32,172 bases of DNA from Pirellulales bacterium (GTDB lineage Bacteria > Planctomycetota > Planctomycetia > Pirellulales > Thermoguttaceae): contig JAFGDS010000031.1 in the NCBI GenBank assembly GCA_016931995.1, positions 1 through 32,172 of the forward strand, in the 5' to 3' direction. Made by a program: the position numbers and the translations under genes. The notes below the pieces were generated by a model, which saw only the letters and a program-made list of their open reading frames with translations, made no database searches and was not told the origin of the DNA. Below, piece by piece: positions 14,273 to 22,948 of this stretch (the stretch's first letter is position 1; the number at the start of each line of letters is the position of its first letter).

Positions 14273-14308
14273 CGGCTGACGGCACGTGTGACAGGATAGC
14301 AGGAAAAC

Positions 14309-15337
14309 ATGATCGAACCGAATCGACAGGGCGAAGTCTGGGTGTTCGCCGAGCAGGAGGACGGCCGTCTGCACGACGTGTCGCTCGAGCTGTGCGGCAA
14401 GGCCCGCCAGTTGGCCGACCAGCTTGGCGTGAAGACCGCGGCCGTGCTGCCGGGGTCGGGCTTGAACGGCTTGGGCGCGCGGCTCGTGGCCCAGGGAGCT
14501 GATCGGGTCTACGTCGTGGACCGGCCCGAGTTGGCCTATTATCAGACAAACAGCTACGCCAAGGTGGTGGCGACGCTCGTGGCCAAGCACCGACCGCAGA
14601 TCGTCATTTATGGGGCCACGCCCATCGGGCGCGACTTGGCCCCGCGGGTGGCCTCGACGATGCGGGCCGGTCTGACCGCCGATTGCACCGACCTGGAGAT
14701 CAAGGACGTCACCGAGGCGAAGACCGAGGTGACGCATAAGAATCTTCTCTTGCAAATCCGCCCGGCCTTCGGCGGCAACATCATCGCCACGATTGTGAAC
14801 TACGATTGGTGGCCGCAGATGGCCACGGTTCGCGAGGGCGTGATGCCGCTTTTGGATCCCGACCCCTCGCGCGCGGGCGAGGTAATCCCCGAGACGGTGG
14901 ACCTGGCCGAGCTGGACGCGCCGTTGAAGCTCATCCGCCGGCACGTCGAACCCCGCAAAGTGAATCTCAAGGGCGCCCGCGTGATCGTCGCCGGCGGCGG
15001 CGGACTGGGCAGCAAGGAGAATTTCCACCTGATTCAACAACTGGCCGGGGCCATCGGCGGCGCGGTCGGCGCGAGCCGCGCCGCGGTCGATAGCGGATAT
15101 ATCGGCAAGGAGTACCAGATCGGCCAGACCGGCACTACCGTGCGGCCGGCGCTCTACATCGCCGTGGGCATCAGCGGGGCCGTGCAGCATCGCGCCGGCA
15201 TGGAGGAATCGGCCAAAATCATCGCGATCAACAGCGACGCGGACGCCCCGATCTTCTCCGTCGCCCATTACGGCATCGTCGGCGATCTGAACAAGATCAT
15301 CCCGATGTTCATCAAAGCCATCAAGGAAAAACACTGA
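14309..15337 (+). CDS. etfA: Electron transfer flavoprotein alpha subunit
   Basis: The 342-aa product is the FAD-binding subunit of ETF, partner of EtfB. The ATG has AGGA upstream (GCAGGAAAAC). The N-terminal half is the alpha/beta ETF fold (VWVFAEQEDGRLHDVSLELCGKA, YGATPIGRDLAPRVA, LTADCTDLEI). The C-terminal half holds the FAD site: GGGGLGSKENFHLIQQLA, GASRAAVDSGY, QIGQTGTTVRP (about residues 269-280), YIAVGISGAVQH and INSDADAPIFSVAHYGIVGDL, all the expected positions of the isoalloxazine and ADP contacts. Length is near normal. Only 19 bp separate it from the downstream acyl-CoA dehydrogenase, a natural electron donor, so the two are probably cotranscribed. Confidence 0.97.
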   Translation: MIEPNRQGEVWVFAEQEDGRLHDVSLELCGKARQLADQLGVKTAAVLPGSGLNGLGARLVAQGADRVYVVDRPELAYYQTNSYAKVVATLVAKHRPQIVIYGATPIGRDLAPRVASTMRAGLTADCTDLEIKDVTEAKTEVTHKNLLLQIRPAFGGNIIATIVNYDWWPQMATVREGVMPLLDPDPSRAGEVIPETVDLAELDAPLKLIRRHVEPRKVNLKGARVIVAGGGGLGSKENFHLIQQLAGAIGGAVGASRAAVDSGYIGKEYQIGQTGTTVRPALYIAVGISGAVQHRAGMEESAKIIAINSDADAPIFSVAHYGIVGDLNKIIPMFIKAIKEKH

Positions 15338-15356
15338 GATATCCGGGAGACCGCCC

Positions 15357-17099
15357 GTGGCCAATTTCTTTCTCGACAACCAGGACATCCAGTTCCTGTT
15401 CGATTATCTCGATCTGGCCGAGCTTGCGCGGCTTCAGGAAGACCGCGCCGAAAACGGCCAGGCCGACTACGCGCCGCTGGACGAGCGCGACGCCGTGGAC
15501 AACTACCGCCGCGTGCTGGAGATCGTCGGCCACGTGGCCGCCACGACGATCGCGCCCAACGCCGAGCGCGTCGATGAAGAAGGCAACACGCTGAACGACA
15601 ACGGCACGGTGACCTATCATCCGCTCGTGCGCGAGAACCTGGACCGGATGGCCCAGGCCGACCTGATGGGCTTCACGCTGCCGCGGCGCTACGGAGGGCT
15701 GAACTGCCCGAACGTCGTCTACACGATGGCCACCGAGATGGTCAGCCGGGCCGACGCCTCGTTCATGAACATGTTCGGCCTGCAAGGCATCGCCGAGACG
15801 ATCAACGCCTTCGCCAACCAGGAGATCAAGGACGAAGTGCTGCCGCGGTTCGCCTCGGGCGAGGTGACCGGCGCCATGGTCCTGACCGAGCCGGACGCCG
15901 GCAGCGACCTGCAGTCCGTCCGTCTGCGGGCCGAGCAGAACGAAAACGGCAACTGGGTCCTGAACGGCGTGAAGCGGTTCATCACCAACGGCTGCGGCGA
16001 AATCCTGCTGACGCTTGCCCGCAGCGAGCCGAACATCTCCGACGGCCGGGGCTTGAGCCTGTTCCTCTCCGAGCGGTCGGATCGGGTTCGCGTGCGCCAT
16101 CTCGAGCACAAGCTGGGCATCCACGGCTCGCCCACCTGCGAACTCGTGTTCGACAACACGCCCGCCCGGCTGGTCGGCGAGCGCCAGCGGGGGCTCATCA
16201 CCTACGTGATGGCGCTGATGAACGGCGCGCGGGTGGGGATCGCCGCGCAGTCGATGGGCGTTGCCGAGGCGGCCTATCGCCTGGCGCGGACGTACGGCCA
16301 CTCGCGCCACCAGTTCGGCGTGCCCATCGAGCGGATGCCCGCCGTGGCCGAGATGCTCACGGATATGAAAGTGTCCATCGAGGCGGCCCGGGCGCTGCTG
16401 TACGAAACCAGCCGCGTCTGCGACCACGAGAACAACAACCTCCGCATCCTCGAAGGCTGCCCAGGGCTTTCGCCCGAGGAACAGAAGGAGCGCAAGCAGC
16501 GCAGCCGCGCCTTCAAGCGCACCAACAGCATGCTCACGCCGATGAGCAAGTACGAGTGCTCGGAAATGTGCATCCGCGTGGCGAACGACGCGATCCAGGT
16601 CCTGGGCGGCTCCGGCTACATGAAGGACTACGCCGCCGAGCGCTACCTGCGCGACGCGCGCATCACCACGATCTACGAAGGCACCAGCCAGCTTCAAGTG
16701 GTCGCGGCGGTCCGCGGGGTAACCTCCGGCACGTTCGAGCAGTACGTCGCCGACTTCGAGGCGAAAACCTACGACGATCCGGCCCTGGAGGAGCTCAAGG
16801 CGCGGCTCCTCGGCGCCCGCGAGGAAATCGTCGAGGCGATCCATTTCGTCAAGAGCCTGTCGGGCGCGTATCTCGATCTGGCCGGGCGGCGGCTGGTCAA
16901 TTCGGCCATCGCCGTGATTTGCGGCCACTTGCTCTTGGGCCAGGCCGCGGCGAACGATCGGAAGAAGACGGTTGCCCGGCGGTACATCGCAAGCCGTCTG
17001 CCGCTGGTACGGATGCACTGCGAGGTGATTCGCGCGGGCGACAGCACGGTGCTCGACGAGTTCGAGACGCTGGCCGGCCCCGTGCCGACGGCCGACTGA
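15357..17099 (+). CDS. Acyl-CoA dehydrogenase, long form with C-terminal extension
   Basis: The 580-aa flavoenzyme introduces the alpha-beta double bond in acyl-CoA and passes electrons to ETF, which fits its place behind etfA. It starts at GTG 15357 with GGGAGA upstream. Signatures include GFTLPRRYGG, AMVLTEPDAGSD (first family signature), VLNGVKRFITNG, HKLGIHGSPTCEL, RTYGHSRHQFGVPI, and QVLGGSGYMKDYAAERYLRDARITTIYEGTSQLQ written here only in part: GGSGYM-YLRDARITTIYEGTSQ, with E441 as the probable catalytic base. The N-terminal approximately 60 residues and a helical C-terminal extension (about 460-580) make it longer than short-chain enzymes (about 380 aa), as in VLCAD-like or DmdC-like groups. 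Chain-length specificity is not predictable by eye. Confidence 0.95.
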   Translation: MANFFLDNQDIQFLFDYLDLAELARLQEDRAENGQADYAPLDERDAVDNYRRVLEIVGHVAATTIAPNAERVDEEGNTLNDNGTVTYHPLVRENLDRMAQADLMGFTLPRRYGGLNCPNVVYTMATEMVSRADASFMNMFGLQGIAETINAFANQEIKDEVLPRFASGEVTGAMVLTEPDAGSDLQSVRLRAEQNENGNWVLNGVKRFITNGCGEILLTLARSEPNISDGRGLSLFLSERSDRVRVRHLEHKLGIHGSPTCELVFDNTPARLVGERQRGLITYVMALMNGARVGIAAQSMGVAEAAYRLARTYGHSRHQFGVPIERMPAVAEMLTDMKVSIEAARALLYETSRVCDHENNNLRILEGCPGLSPEEQKERKQRSRAFKRTNSMLTPMSKYECSEMCIRVANDAIQVLGGSGYMKDYAAERYLRDARITTIYEGTSQLQVVAAVRGVTSGTFEQYVADFEAKTYDDPALEELKARLLGAREEIVEAIHFVKSLSGAYLDLAGRRLVNSAIAVICGHLLLGQAAANDRKKTVARRYIASRLPLVRMHCEVIRAGDSTVLDEFETLAGPVPTAD

Positions 17100-17162
17100 C
17101 TTCGTTGATGTCGCGCAAGCGATTCTTGGGGAAAACGACAACGACGGGTGGATGCCCCGGGG

Positions 17163-17184
17163 CGGGCATTCGTGGGAATGCCCG
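17163..17184. repeat. Perfect 9-bp hairpin after the acyl-CoA dehydrogenase gene
   Basis: CGGGCATTC (17163-17171) pairs perfectly with GAATGCCCG (17176-17184) around GTGG. A run of seven Ts follows only 18 bp later (17203-17209 region), so it may be a REP-type repeat or a rho-independent terminator with displaced T-run. Confidence 0.5.
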
Positions 17185-17224
17185 AACCTTGGCGCCCTCC
17201 CCTTTTTTTGCGGAGGCGCGAGCC

Positions 17225-18157
17225 ATGGAGACGTTGCGGATTCTGGTTGCCTCGATCGCGACGTTCGGAGGCGGCCTCTTGACCGCGTCGGCCGAACCGA
17301 TCACGCATTACGTGGTCTTCGGCGACAGCCTCTCGGACGGCGGCAACACGTATGACTTGACCGCCGGCGCCGTTCCGGAGTCGCCGCCCTATTGGCAAGG
17401 CCGATACTCCAACGGGCCGACGTGGATTGAAGTACGCGCGGGGCTGTTCGGCCTGCCGGCGCCCACGCCCAGTCGCCTCGGCGGCACGAACTACGCCCAC
17501 GGCGGCGCGGAGACCGGCCACGGGCAGTCGTGGACCGGCACGGGAGCGTCAAACATGCTCGAGCAGGGGGATGAATACTTGGCTGCCCACGCGCCAACCG
17601 GCTCCGAGCAGTTTGTCATCTGGGGCGGAGCCAACGACATCTTCGCGAGCATTCTGTCCGGCGAAATGCCGGACTCGGCCGTCTCGGTGGCCAACCTCTC
17701 CGAGCTGATCACTTCCTTGGCCCAAAGCGGGGGCACGCAGTTCCTGGTATTGAACCTGCCGCCGTTGGGCGAGATTCCCCTCTTCCGCCAATTCGGCGAG
17801 GACGTGACGATTCCGATGAACGCGGTCTCCGCGGAATTCAACGCATTGCTGTCCGACAAGGTCCAACAACTGCGGTCCGAGCAGGGATTGTCCATCTCGT
17901 ATATCGACGTATACGCGCTGGTCACGGAGGTCGTGAACGATCCCGCGTCGTTCGGATTCGCCAACGTCACCGATTCGGCGTTCAACGAGGCCAGTGGAAC
18001 GGTCGTGCCCAATCCGGACGAGTATGCCTTTTGGGACGGCGTGCACCCAACGGCCCGCCTCCACGCGATGCTGGCCAGCGTACCCGAGCCCAAGGCGATT
18101 GTCCTTCTCGCAACCGCGGTGGTCGGCGTGCTCCCATTCGCGTGGCGACGCCGGTGA
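17225..18157 (+). CDS. Secreted SGNH/GDSL hydrolase with PEP-CTERM sorting signal
   Basis: The 310-aa product starts at ATG 17225 with GGAGG 9 nt upstream. It has an N-terminal signal peptide (about 1-23, ending in ASA) and an SGNH esterase/lipase core: block I FGDSLSDGGN with nucleophile S35, GGTNYAHGGA (block II Gly region), WGGANDIF (block III Asn), and DGVHPT with D271 and H274 (block V). The C-terminus is VPEP (286-289), a hydrophobic helix and RRR, the PEP-CTERM signal recognised by exosortases for surface sorting. It is probably an extracytoplasmic esterase attached to or released at the envelope. No canonical exosortase is encoded in this window. Confidence 0.93.
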   Translation: METLRILVASIATFGGGLLTASAEPITHYVVFGDSLSDGGNTYDLTAGAVPESPPYWQGRYSNGPTWIEVRAGLFGLPAPTPSRLGGTNYAHGGAETGHGQSWTGTGASNMLEQGDEYLAAHAPTGSEQFVIWGGANDIFASILSGEMPDSAVSVANLSELITSLAQSGGTQFLVLNLPPLGEIPLFRQFGEDVTIPMNAVSAEFNALLSDKVQQLRSEQGLSISYIDVYALVTEVVNDPASFGFANVTDSAFNEASGTVVPNPDEYAFWDGVHPTARLHAMLASVPEPKAIVLLATAVVGVLPFAWRRR

Positions 18158-18225
18158 CGCAACGGGGAGCCGATCCGGCCACCCAACGCCGTGTTCGCGC
18201 CACACCCCCCAACCCCCTGGGAGGG

Positions 18226-18255
18226 TTGCGGCGCTCGATCAATTCGGAGTATAAA
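18226..18255 (+). promoter_or_regulatory. Candidate sigma-70 promoter for the DUF1559 gene
   Basis: TTGCGG (18226-18231), an 18-bp spacer and TATAAA (18250-18255) lie 77 bp before the ATG. The -10 is strong and the -35 only moderate. Confidence 0.45.
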
Positions 18256-18331
18256 GAGGGTGGAGCGAGCGAGGAGACACTCGGGGCAATTCTTGTTCTT
18301 TTGGCCCCGCATTCCGAAAGGAGTGGGTCCG

Positions 18332-19420
18332 ATGCGCGTGTCCGCGTCGTCGCCGAGGGTGTTCCGGGGGTTCACTCTGGTCGAACTGCTGGTGGTGATC
18401 GCCATCATCGGCGTTCTTATCGCCCTTCTCTTGCCCGCCATCCAGGCTGCCCGCGAGGCTGCCCGACGCGCCCACTGCGCGAACAACCTGCGCCAGATCA
18501 GCACGGCGATGCACCATCACCATTCCCGCTACGGCTGCTTCCCGCCGGGCATCCCAAGCTGCACGGCGGAAAACTGGAACCAGGGCGGCACTCAGGCCGG
18601 CGCGTACTGCCAGGGTCCCAACTGGGCGCTGAACATCCTGGCCGACTTGGAACAGAAAAAAATCTGGGACTACGTCCTCAAAGTGATGGAGTACGAGGCC
18701 AACGCCGGAGACGACATGGAGCACGAGCCCGGCGCGGTGGGCACGGACCAGCTCCACGTCTACCTTTGCCCCAGCGCGCCGGAAATGACCATCCCCCTGG
18801 ATACGTATTCGCACGACCTGGGCGATTACGGCGGAGGGCTGGTGAAGGGAAACTACGCCGCCTGCTTCGGCGGAAACCATTACCTCGATTACGTCGAAAG
18901 CGGCTCCGTCTGGGTGAACGACCCCAAAACGGCCGGCGCGTTCGGCCTGGTCATGCTCCGCGGCTGGGAAAAGGTCGTGCAGCAGGAGTCGCATTCCTCG
19001 ATGCGGGGCACGTGGAAGATGGGCAACGATCAGGGCGTCAAGGTCGACGAAATCACCGACGGCACGTCGCACACGATTTTGGCGAGCGAGGTCATCGGCT
19101 ACGACTCCTCCAAGGACGGTCGCGGCGTGTGGGTGCTCGGGGCGATGGGCTCGTCGAGCTTCACCACCAAATACCCCCCCAACTCGACCACCCCCGACCG
19201 GATCCCCATGTGCGGCATCACCTCGGTGGGCAATCCGCTGCGGTGCGAGCAGAACCGGTCCAACGGGCTGGTGTATGCCTCGGCCCGCAGCGCCCACGGC
19301 GGCGTCGTGAACGCCGCGATGTGCGACGGGGCGGTCAAGGCATATTCCGACGACGTCGACCCGTACGTCTGGTTTGCCCTGGGCACCCGCGCCGGCGGCG
19401 AAGCCGTCGATGAGCCCTGA
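18332..19420 (+). CDS. DUF1559 protein with type IV pilin-like (prepilin) N-terminus
   Basis: The 362-aa product starts at ATG 18332 with AAGGAG 9 nt upstream. A short basic leader ends at G13, followed by [18 protein letters not shown] with Glu at mature position 5 (E18), the prepilin peptidase and methylation signal, and then the [18 protein letters not shown] helix that marks the large planctomycete DUF1559 family. The body is beta-rich and contains [21 protein letters not shown] written in part as [16 protein letters not shown], the His-Gly...Asp-Gly C-terminal motif of the family. It is expected at the cytoplasmic-membrane/surface interface as a pseudopilin-like structural protein; its exact role is unknown. 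Planctomycetes carry tens to hundreds of such genes. Confidence 0.96.
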   Translation: MRVSASSPRVFRGFTLVELLVVIAIIGVLIALLLPAIQAAREAARRAHCANNLRQISTAMHHHHSRYGCFPPGIPSCTAENWNQGGTQAGAYCQGPNWALNILADLEQKKIWDYVLKVMEYEANAGDDMEHEPGAVGTDQLHVYLCPSAPEMTIPLDTYSHDLGDYGGGLVKGNYAACFGGNHYLDYVESGSVWVNDPKTAGAFGLVMLRGWEKVVQQESHSSMRGTWKMGNDQGVKVDEITDGTSHTILASEVIGYDSSKDGRGVWVLGAMGSSSFTTKYPPNSTTPDRIPMCGITSVGNPLRCEQNRSNGLVYASARSAHGGVVNAAMCDGAVKAYSDDVDPYVWFALGTRAGGEAVDEP

Positions 19421-19745
19421 GGTCTTGCCCTGCTAGTCTCACCCCGACCCTCTCCCGGAGGGAGAGCAGACGGTCTTTGACCGAAACCGGGGTTTGCGGG
19501 TGGGGTGATCTGGGTTAGATTTTGAAAACCTTACAACCGCTCGCCGCCCGCTCGATCCGGATTGTGGGCTTTTGATCGGGTGGGACGAGGGTGGAAAACC
19601 GTTTCGCCTGGAGGATTTCGGTCCCCGGTCGGCGCGGCCGTCCCTCTCGCCGCTTGCCCGTTTGGCCTGCCGTTTGCTTCTCGCGGACGCCGGCCGCACG
19701 GAGGGGGCTGAATTCACGATTCCTATCAGGGAAGGTACCCAGGGC
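19421..19745. other. Intergenic region upstream of the gluzincin gene
   Basis: The gap of 325 bp holds the CTCTCCC hairpin listed separately near its left end. The frame of the downstream peptidase stays open from 19572, but the upstream part is Arg/Pro-rich without protein character, so I treat it as noncoding. TTGACC occurs at 19477 without a good -10 partner. I see nothing else. Confidence 0.5.
19450..19466 (+). terminator. Short hairpin after the DUF1559 gene
   Basis: CTCTCCC (19450-19456) and GGGAGAG (19460-19466) form a 7-bp stem with loop GGA, 30 bp after the stop codon. No T-run follows. It may equally be a repeat of the ACCCTCTCCC kind. Confidence 0.35.
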
Positions 19746-20819
19746 ATGGAAGCTCGTCTGGCTCGGGTCGTCCTGCTGGCGGCCGCGTTGGTGGTTTCTC
19801 TCGGGGCCAGCCACCGCAGCGTGAATTTCGTGGTCGAGGCCCCCACTGCCCCGCTGGCCCAGCGGATTGCCGCGGCCGCGGAAACATTCCGCCACGACCT
19901 GGCCGTCTCGTGGCTCGGTCGGGCGATGCCCCCGTGGTCGGCGCCCTGCGTGATGAACGTCCGCGTGGATCCCCGTCTGGGCGCGGGCGGAACGACCACG
20001 TTCCTGTTCGAGAACGGCGAGGTGTTCGGCTGGCGGATGAGCATCCAGGGGTCGCACGAGCGGATCCTGGACTCGGTCCTGCCCCACGAGATCACGCACA
20101 TGATCCTGGCCACGCACTTCCGCTGTCCCCTGCCCCGCTGGGCCGACGAAGGCGCCGCCACGAGCGTCGAACATCCCAGCGAGCGCGAAAAGCATTTTCA
20201 CATGCTCAACGAATTCCTTACCACCGACCGCGGGATCGCCTTCAACCAGATGTTTGCCATGCGGGAATACCCCCGCGACGTGATGCCGCTTTACGCCCAA
20301 GGCTATTCGCTGGCCGAGTATCTCATTCAGCGCGGCGGGCGGCGGCGATTCATCGCGTATATCGAGGACGGCATCGCTTCGGGCCAATGGGGCAAGGCCA
20401 CCGAGCGCCACTACGGGATCCAGGATCTCGGCGCGTTGCAGAACACGTGGCTCGCGTGGATCCGGCAAGGTCATCCGACGTTGACTCCGCGGCCGACGCA
20501 GCCCGAGGCGGCGCCGTCCGCCGAGATGCTCGCCACGGCGCCCCCGGGAATCGACGCGGCGCGGTTGGCCGGGCGCGACCCCAACGTTCCGCCCGACACG
20601 CTTGCCCGATTGGACGCGGCCCATCTGGCCTTGAACAAGCGTCCGCGGCCCGAGCCGAATCTGGTTTACCACGAGCCGCGGCTGGCCAGCCGACCCAAAC
20701 ACCCGCTCGTGCCCATCGCCCCGGACGAACTCGCGCCCGCGTCCTCCCCGGCGCCGCAACTCGCCCGACCTCAGCCGGCCGAGCCGGTCCGGCAGATCAT
20801 TCTCGAGTGGCGGAAGTAG
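19746..20819 (+). CDS. Secreted gluzincin metallopeptidase-like protein (peptidase MA-like)
   Basis: The 357-aa product starts at ATG 19746, with AGGGAAGG about 10 nt upstream. Residues 1-22 are a signal peptide (RLARVVLLAAALVVSLGAS). The zinc site is HEITH (H114, E115, H118) with the third ligand in WADEGAAT (E135), the HEXXH-(about 16)-E arrangement of gluzincins and specifically of the MA-like group. The segment LYAQGYSLAEYLIQRGG follows, the helical packing region common to this group. From about residue 235 on the protein is Pro/Ala-rich and probably disordered (PTLTPRPTQPEAAPS; PASSPAPQLARPQPAEP). It is likely a periplasmic or wall-linked protease; no substrate can be inferred. Confidence 0.85.
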   Translation: MEARLARVVLLAAALVVSLGASHRSVNFVVEAPTAPLAQRIAAAAETFRHDLAVSWLGRAMPPWSAPCVMNVRVDPRLGAGGTTTFLFENGEVFGWRMSIQGSHERILDSVLPHEITHMILATHFRCPLPRWADEGAATSVEHPSEREKHFHMLNEFLTTDRGIAFNQMFAMREYPRDVMPLYAQGYSLAEYLIQRGGRRRFIAYIEDGIASGQWGKATERHYGIQDLGALQNTWLAWIRQGHPTLTPRPTQPEAAPSAEMLATAPPGIDAARLAGRDPNVPPDTLARLDAAHLALNKRPRPEPNLVYHEPRLASRPKHPLVPIAPDELAPASSPAPQLARPQPAEPVRQIILEWRK

Positions 20820-20878
20820 CCGGCCGCGTCATCTGCGGATCGGAAAGAGCCCATCCCAAGACGTTCGTTGTCGCGCGA

Positions 20879-20904
20879 GTCATCCTGAGCGCAGCGAAGG
20901 ATCT
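20879..20904 (+). repeat. CTGAGCGCAGCGAAG-family repeat, copy 1
   Basis: This is a 26-nt unit with core CTGAGCGCAGCGAAG and outer dyad ATCCT/AGGAT. It is one of five copies of the family in the window (others at 20988-21013, 21067-21092, 27862-27887 and 32131-32156). Confidence 0.85.
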
Positions 20905-20951
20905 CCCTGACATTGCCCCCGGGCCCGCGAAAGAACCAGTTTGACAATTGG

Positions 20952-21013
20952 GTCCCTGAGGAACGAAGGGCGTGGCGCGTCTGCAAACCACGCCCTTCGC
21001 TGCGCTCAGGGAC
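20952..21013. repeat. Long imperfect hairpin containing a reverse copy of the CTGAGCG repeat
   Basis: The left arm 20952-20975 begins GTCCCTGAGGAACGAAGGGC and the right arm 20988-21013 is its complement except for a few bases in the middle. Read on the minus strand, the right arm contains the CTGAGCGCAGCGAAG core with flanks CC/GG instead of the AT..-AT flanks of the other copies. Confidence 0.75.
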
Positions 21014-21066
21014 GTGCCACCCCGTCTTGGAATTGTAAAGGTTATTTTTCGCGGGCCCCCCACTTG

Positions 21067-21092
21067 AGATGCTTCGCCGCGCTCAGTATGAC
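21067..21092 (-). repeat. CTGAGCG-family repeat copy overlapping the folC stop codon
   Basis: On the minus strand this is GTCATACTGAGCGCGGCGAA followed by GCATCT. It supplies the last codons and the TGA stop of folC (21083-21085). Confidence 0.85.
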
Positions 21093-22510
21093 GATCCAGG
21101 GCCCGTCCCGGGATGGGCGGCGAGGATCCGCGGGCGCAACTCGGACGCGAGAAAGAACGAACCGGTCGCGCAGACGAGATCCTCGGGCTCGGTTCGCGCC
21201 CTAAGCGCGGCCCAGGCGTCGGCGGCCGACGGAACGACCTCGACCCGGCGGCCCGTCCACTGGGCAGACAACCGGGCCAGCTCGGCCGGGTCCGCGCCGC
21301 GGGGATTGTTCGAATACTTCGTGAAGACCACGTCATCGAACACGGGCAGCAACTCGTCGAGCATGCCGCGCAGGTCCTTGTCGAGCGTGGCGGCAAACAG
21401 CAGCCGGCGCCGCCGCACGGCGAAGCTTTCCCGCAGCACGGCGACCAGCGCCGCGGCCGAGGCCCGATTGTGGGCGGCGTCGATAATGACAACCGGCCGA
21501 CGGCCGACGACCTCGATCCGCGCGGGGCAAACCGCCGCGGCCAGGCCCTCGCGCAGCGCCGTCTCGGCAATCGCCAGCCCCCCGCGCCGGAGCACCCCCA
21601 GCGCCGCCAGCGCCACGGCCGCGTTGGCGGCCTGATGGGCGCCGAGGAGCCCCAGCCGAATGGCGTCGTGGCGGGCCCCGAATCGATCGCGGTAGTCGAT
21701 CTCGACCGCGGCGTCCGCGGTCTGCAAGTCCCGCGGCAGACGGTAGGCAAACGTGAAGTCGCGCTCCATCTCGATCAGCGGCGCGCCGCGATCCCGGCAA
21801 ACGGCGCGGATCACATCGCGGGGTTCGTCGGGCACGACGCCGCTGACCAGGGGCACGCCCGGCTTGATGATGCCGGCCTTTTCGCCGGCAATGGCCGCGA
21901 GCGTGCCACCCAACTGTTGCGTGTGGTCGAGGCTGATGCTGGTGATGATGGTGACGGCCGGCCGGCAGACGTTGGTCGCGTCGAGCCGCCCGCCGAGGCC
22001 CACCTCGAGCACCGTGGCGTCCACCGACCGATCGGCGAAGTGCCGCATCGCCACGGCCGTGACGACCTCGAAAAAGGTGGGCCGGCCGGCCTCGGGATCG
22101 GGGCCCTCGGCCGCGAGGGCATCCATTTCCTCGGCGGCGGGCCGCACCCGGGCGACCAGATCGACCAGCTCCTCGGCCGAGCAGGGCCGGCCGTCCAACG
22201 CGATTCGCTCCTCGATGCGGTCGACGTGGGGCGACGTGTAGGCGCCCGTGCGATATCCGGCACGGGTCAACACGCTTTGGACCATCGCCGTGACCGAGCC
22301 CTTGCCTTTGGTCCCGGCCACGTGGACCACGGCGCCGAGCCTCTCCCGCGGGCTGCCCAATCGGCGAAGGAGATCCTCCATCCGATCCAGCCGGAACTCG
22401 CGGGGCCGGTAGGGTACCGCAAGGGTCCGCTCGTAGTCGATCCGGCCAAAAAGGAACCGCGCCGCCTCGTCCCGCCGGGAGGCCGCCGAGTCAGGTTGGG
22501 ATGAGGACAT
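21083..22510 (-). CDS. folC: Bifunctional folylpolyglutamate synthase / dihydrofolate synthase
   Basis: The 475-aa product adds glutamate to dihydropteroate/tetrahydrofolate in the cytosol, an ATP-dependent Mur-ligase-type reaction. The ATG at 22510 gives a family-length protein and no strong ribosome binding site; the long extension upstream of it is translated palindrome and is excluded. Motifs: [20 protein letters not shown] loop GTKGKGS (66-72), [13 protein letters not shown] (folate-loop region), [46 protein letters not shown], and the C-terminal [10 protein letters not shown]. It lies convergent to the peptidase gene, and its stop codon lies within a dispersed repeat. Confidence 0.95.
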   Translation of the reverse strand: MSSSQPDSAASRRDEAARFLFGRIDYERTLAVPYRPREFRLDRMEDLLRRLGSPRERLGAVVHVAGTKGKGSVTAMVQSVLTRAGYRTGAYTSPHVDRIEERIALDGRPCSAEELVDLVARVRPAAEEMDALAAEGPDPEAGRPTFFEVVTAVAMRHFADRSVDATVLEVGLGGRLDATNVCRPAVTIITSISLDHTQQLGGTLAAIAGEKAGIIKPGVPLVSGVVPDEPRDVIRAVCRDRGAPLIEMERDFTFAYRLPRDLQTADAAVEIDYRDRFGARHDAIRLGLLGAHQAANAAVALAALGVLRRGGLAIAETALREGLAAAVCPARIEVVGRRPVVIIDAAHNRASAAALVAVLRESFAVRRRRLLFAATLDKDLRGMLDELLPVFDDVVFTKYSNNPRGADPAELARLSAQWTGRRVEVVPSAADAWAALRARTEPEDLVCATGSFFLASELRPRILAAHPGTGPGSSY

Positions 22511-22948
22511 GGGTTGAACGCGGCCGAGGGTCGAGGGCAAGCCAGGGGCAGCACTCCCGAGCATAATGGACGGCAAGGCGGACCCCAAGGCCACGTGGGA
22601 TGCCACTGCTGGCTTGTCCAGCAGTGTTTCCTTAAGAGAGCTTGTCTTTTCACCGCTGGACAAGTCAGCAGTGGCGCCCTTGCCCATGGACACATCCTTC
22701 GGTTCGCTCGACGCGTGCCCTCCGAAAGGGGGCTTTGCGGGTTGTTTGATACCAAACTTCCGTGGGGGTTCTCGCCGAGCGTGGGGCGGTCGCCTATAGT
22801 AAAGGTTTGGCGTCGCTCCGGGGCCCGCCGGGCGTGGGTGAACCCCGGGGCCGCGGGCTCCGTATTGCGTAGAAGGTCTTCTCGTTCCTTCACGATGCCC
22901 TTCGGGCCGCTGACAACCCACCATTCATCGCGTTTGCGAGGCGATTCC
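22511..22948. other. Intergenic region between divergent folC and the ABC transporter operon
   Basis: The 438 bp carry a two-armed CACTGCTGG palindrome (22602-22675). Open frames through it are repeat translations. TATAGT at 22795-22800 would be a good -10 for the ABC operon but no matching -35 is seen. I see no gene. Confidence 0.5.
22602..22675. repeat. Two-armed palindromic repeat with core CACTGCTGG/CCAGCAGTG
   Basis: GCCACTGCTGGCTTGTCCAG starts the left arm (22602-22622). Its reverse complement, with one mismatch, forms the right arm (22655-22675). The left arm is also self-complementary (CACTGCTGG, loop CTTGT, CCAGCAGTG), so it is a composite of a hairpin core present twice in opposite orientation. 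I recall the same string as very common in planctomycete genomes. Confidence 0.85.

Noticed and set aside
13311-14285. ACGGCT after both etfB and the LRR gene as a target-site duplication
   Set aside because: Six bases in a GC-rich sequence are too easily found by chance, and no terminal inverted repeats accompany them, so I kept it only as a remark.
22514-22948. N-terminal extension of the ABC ATPase frame, and the matching extension of folC
   Set aside because: Both are translations of the palindromic repeat at 22602-22675. Family alignment begins at 22949 and 22510.
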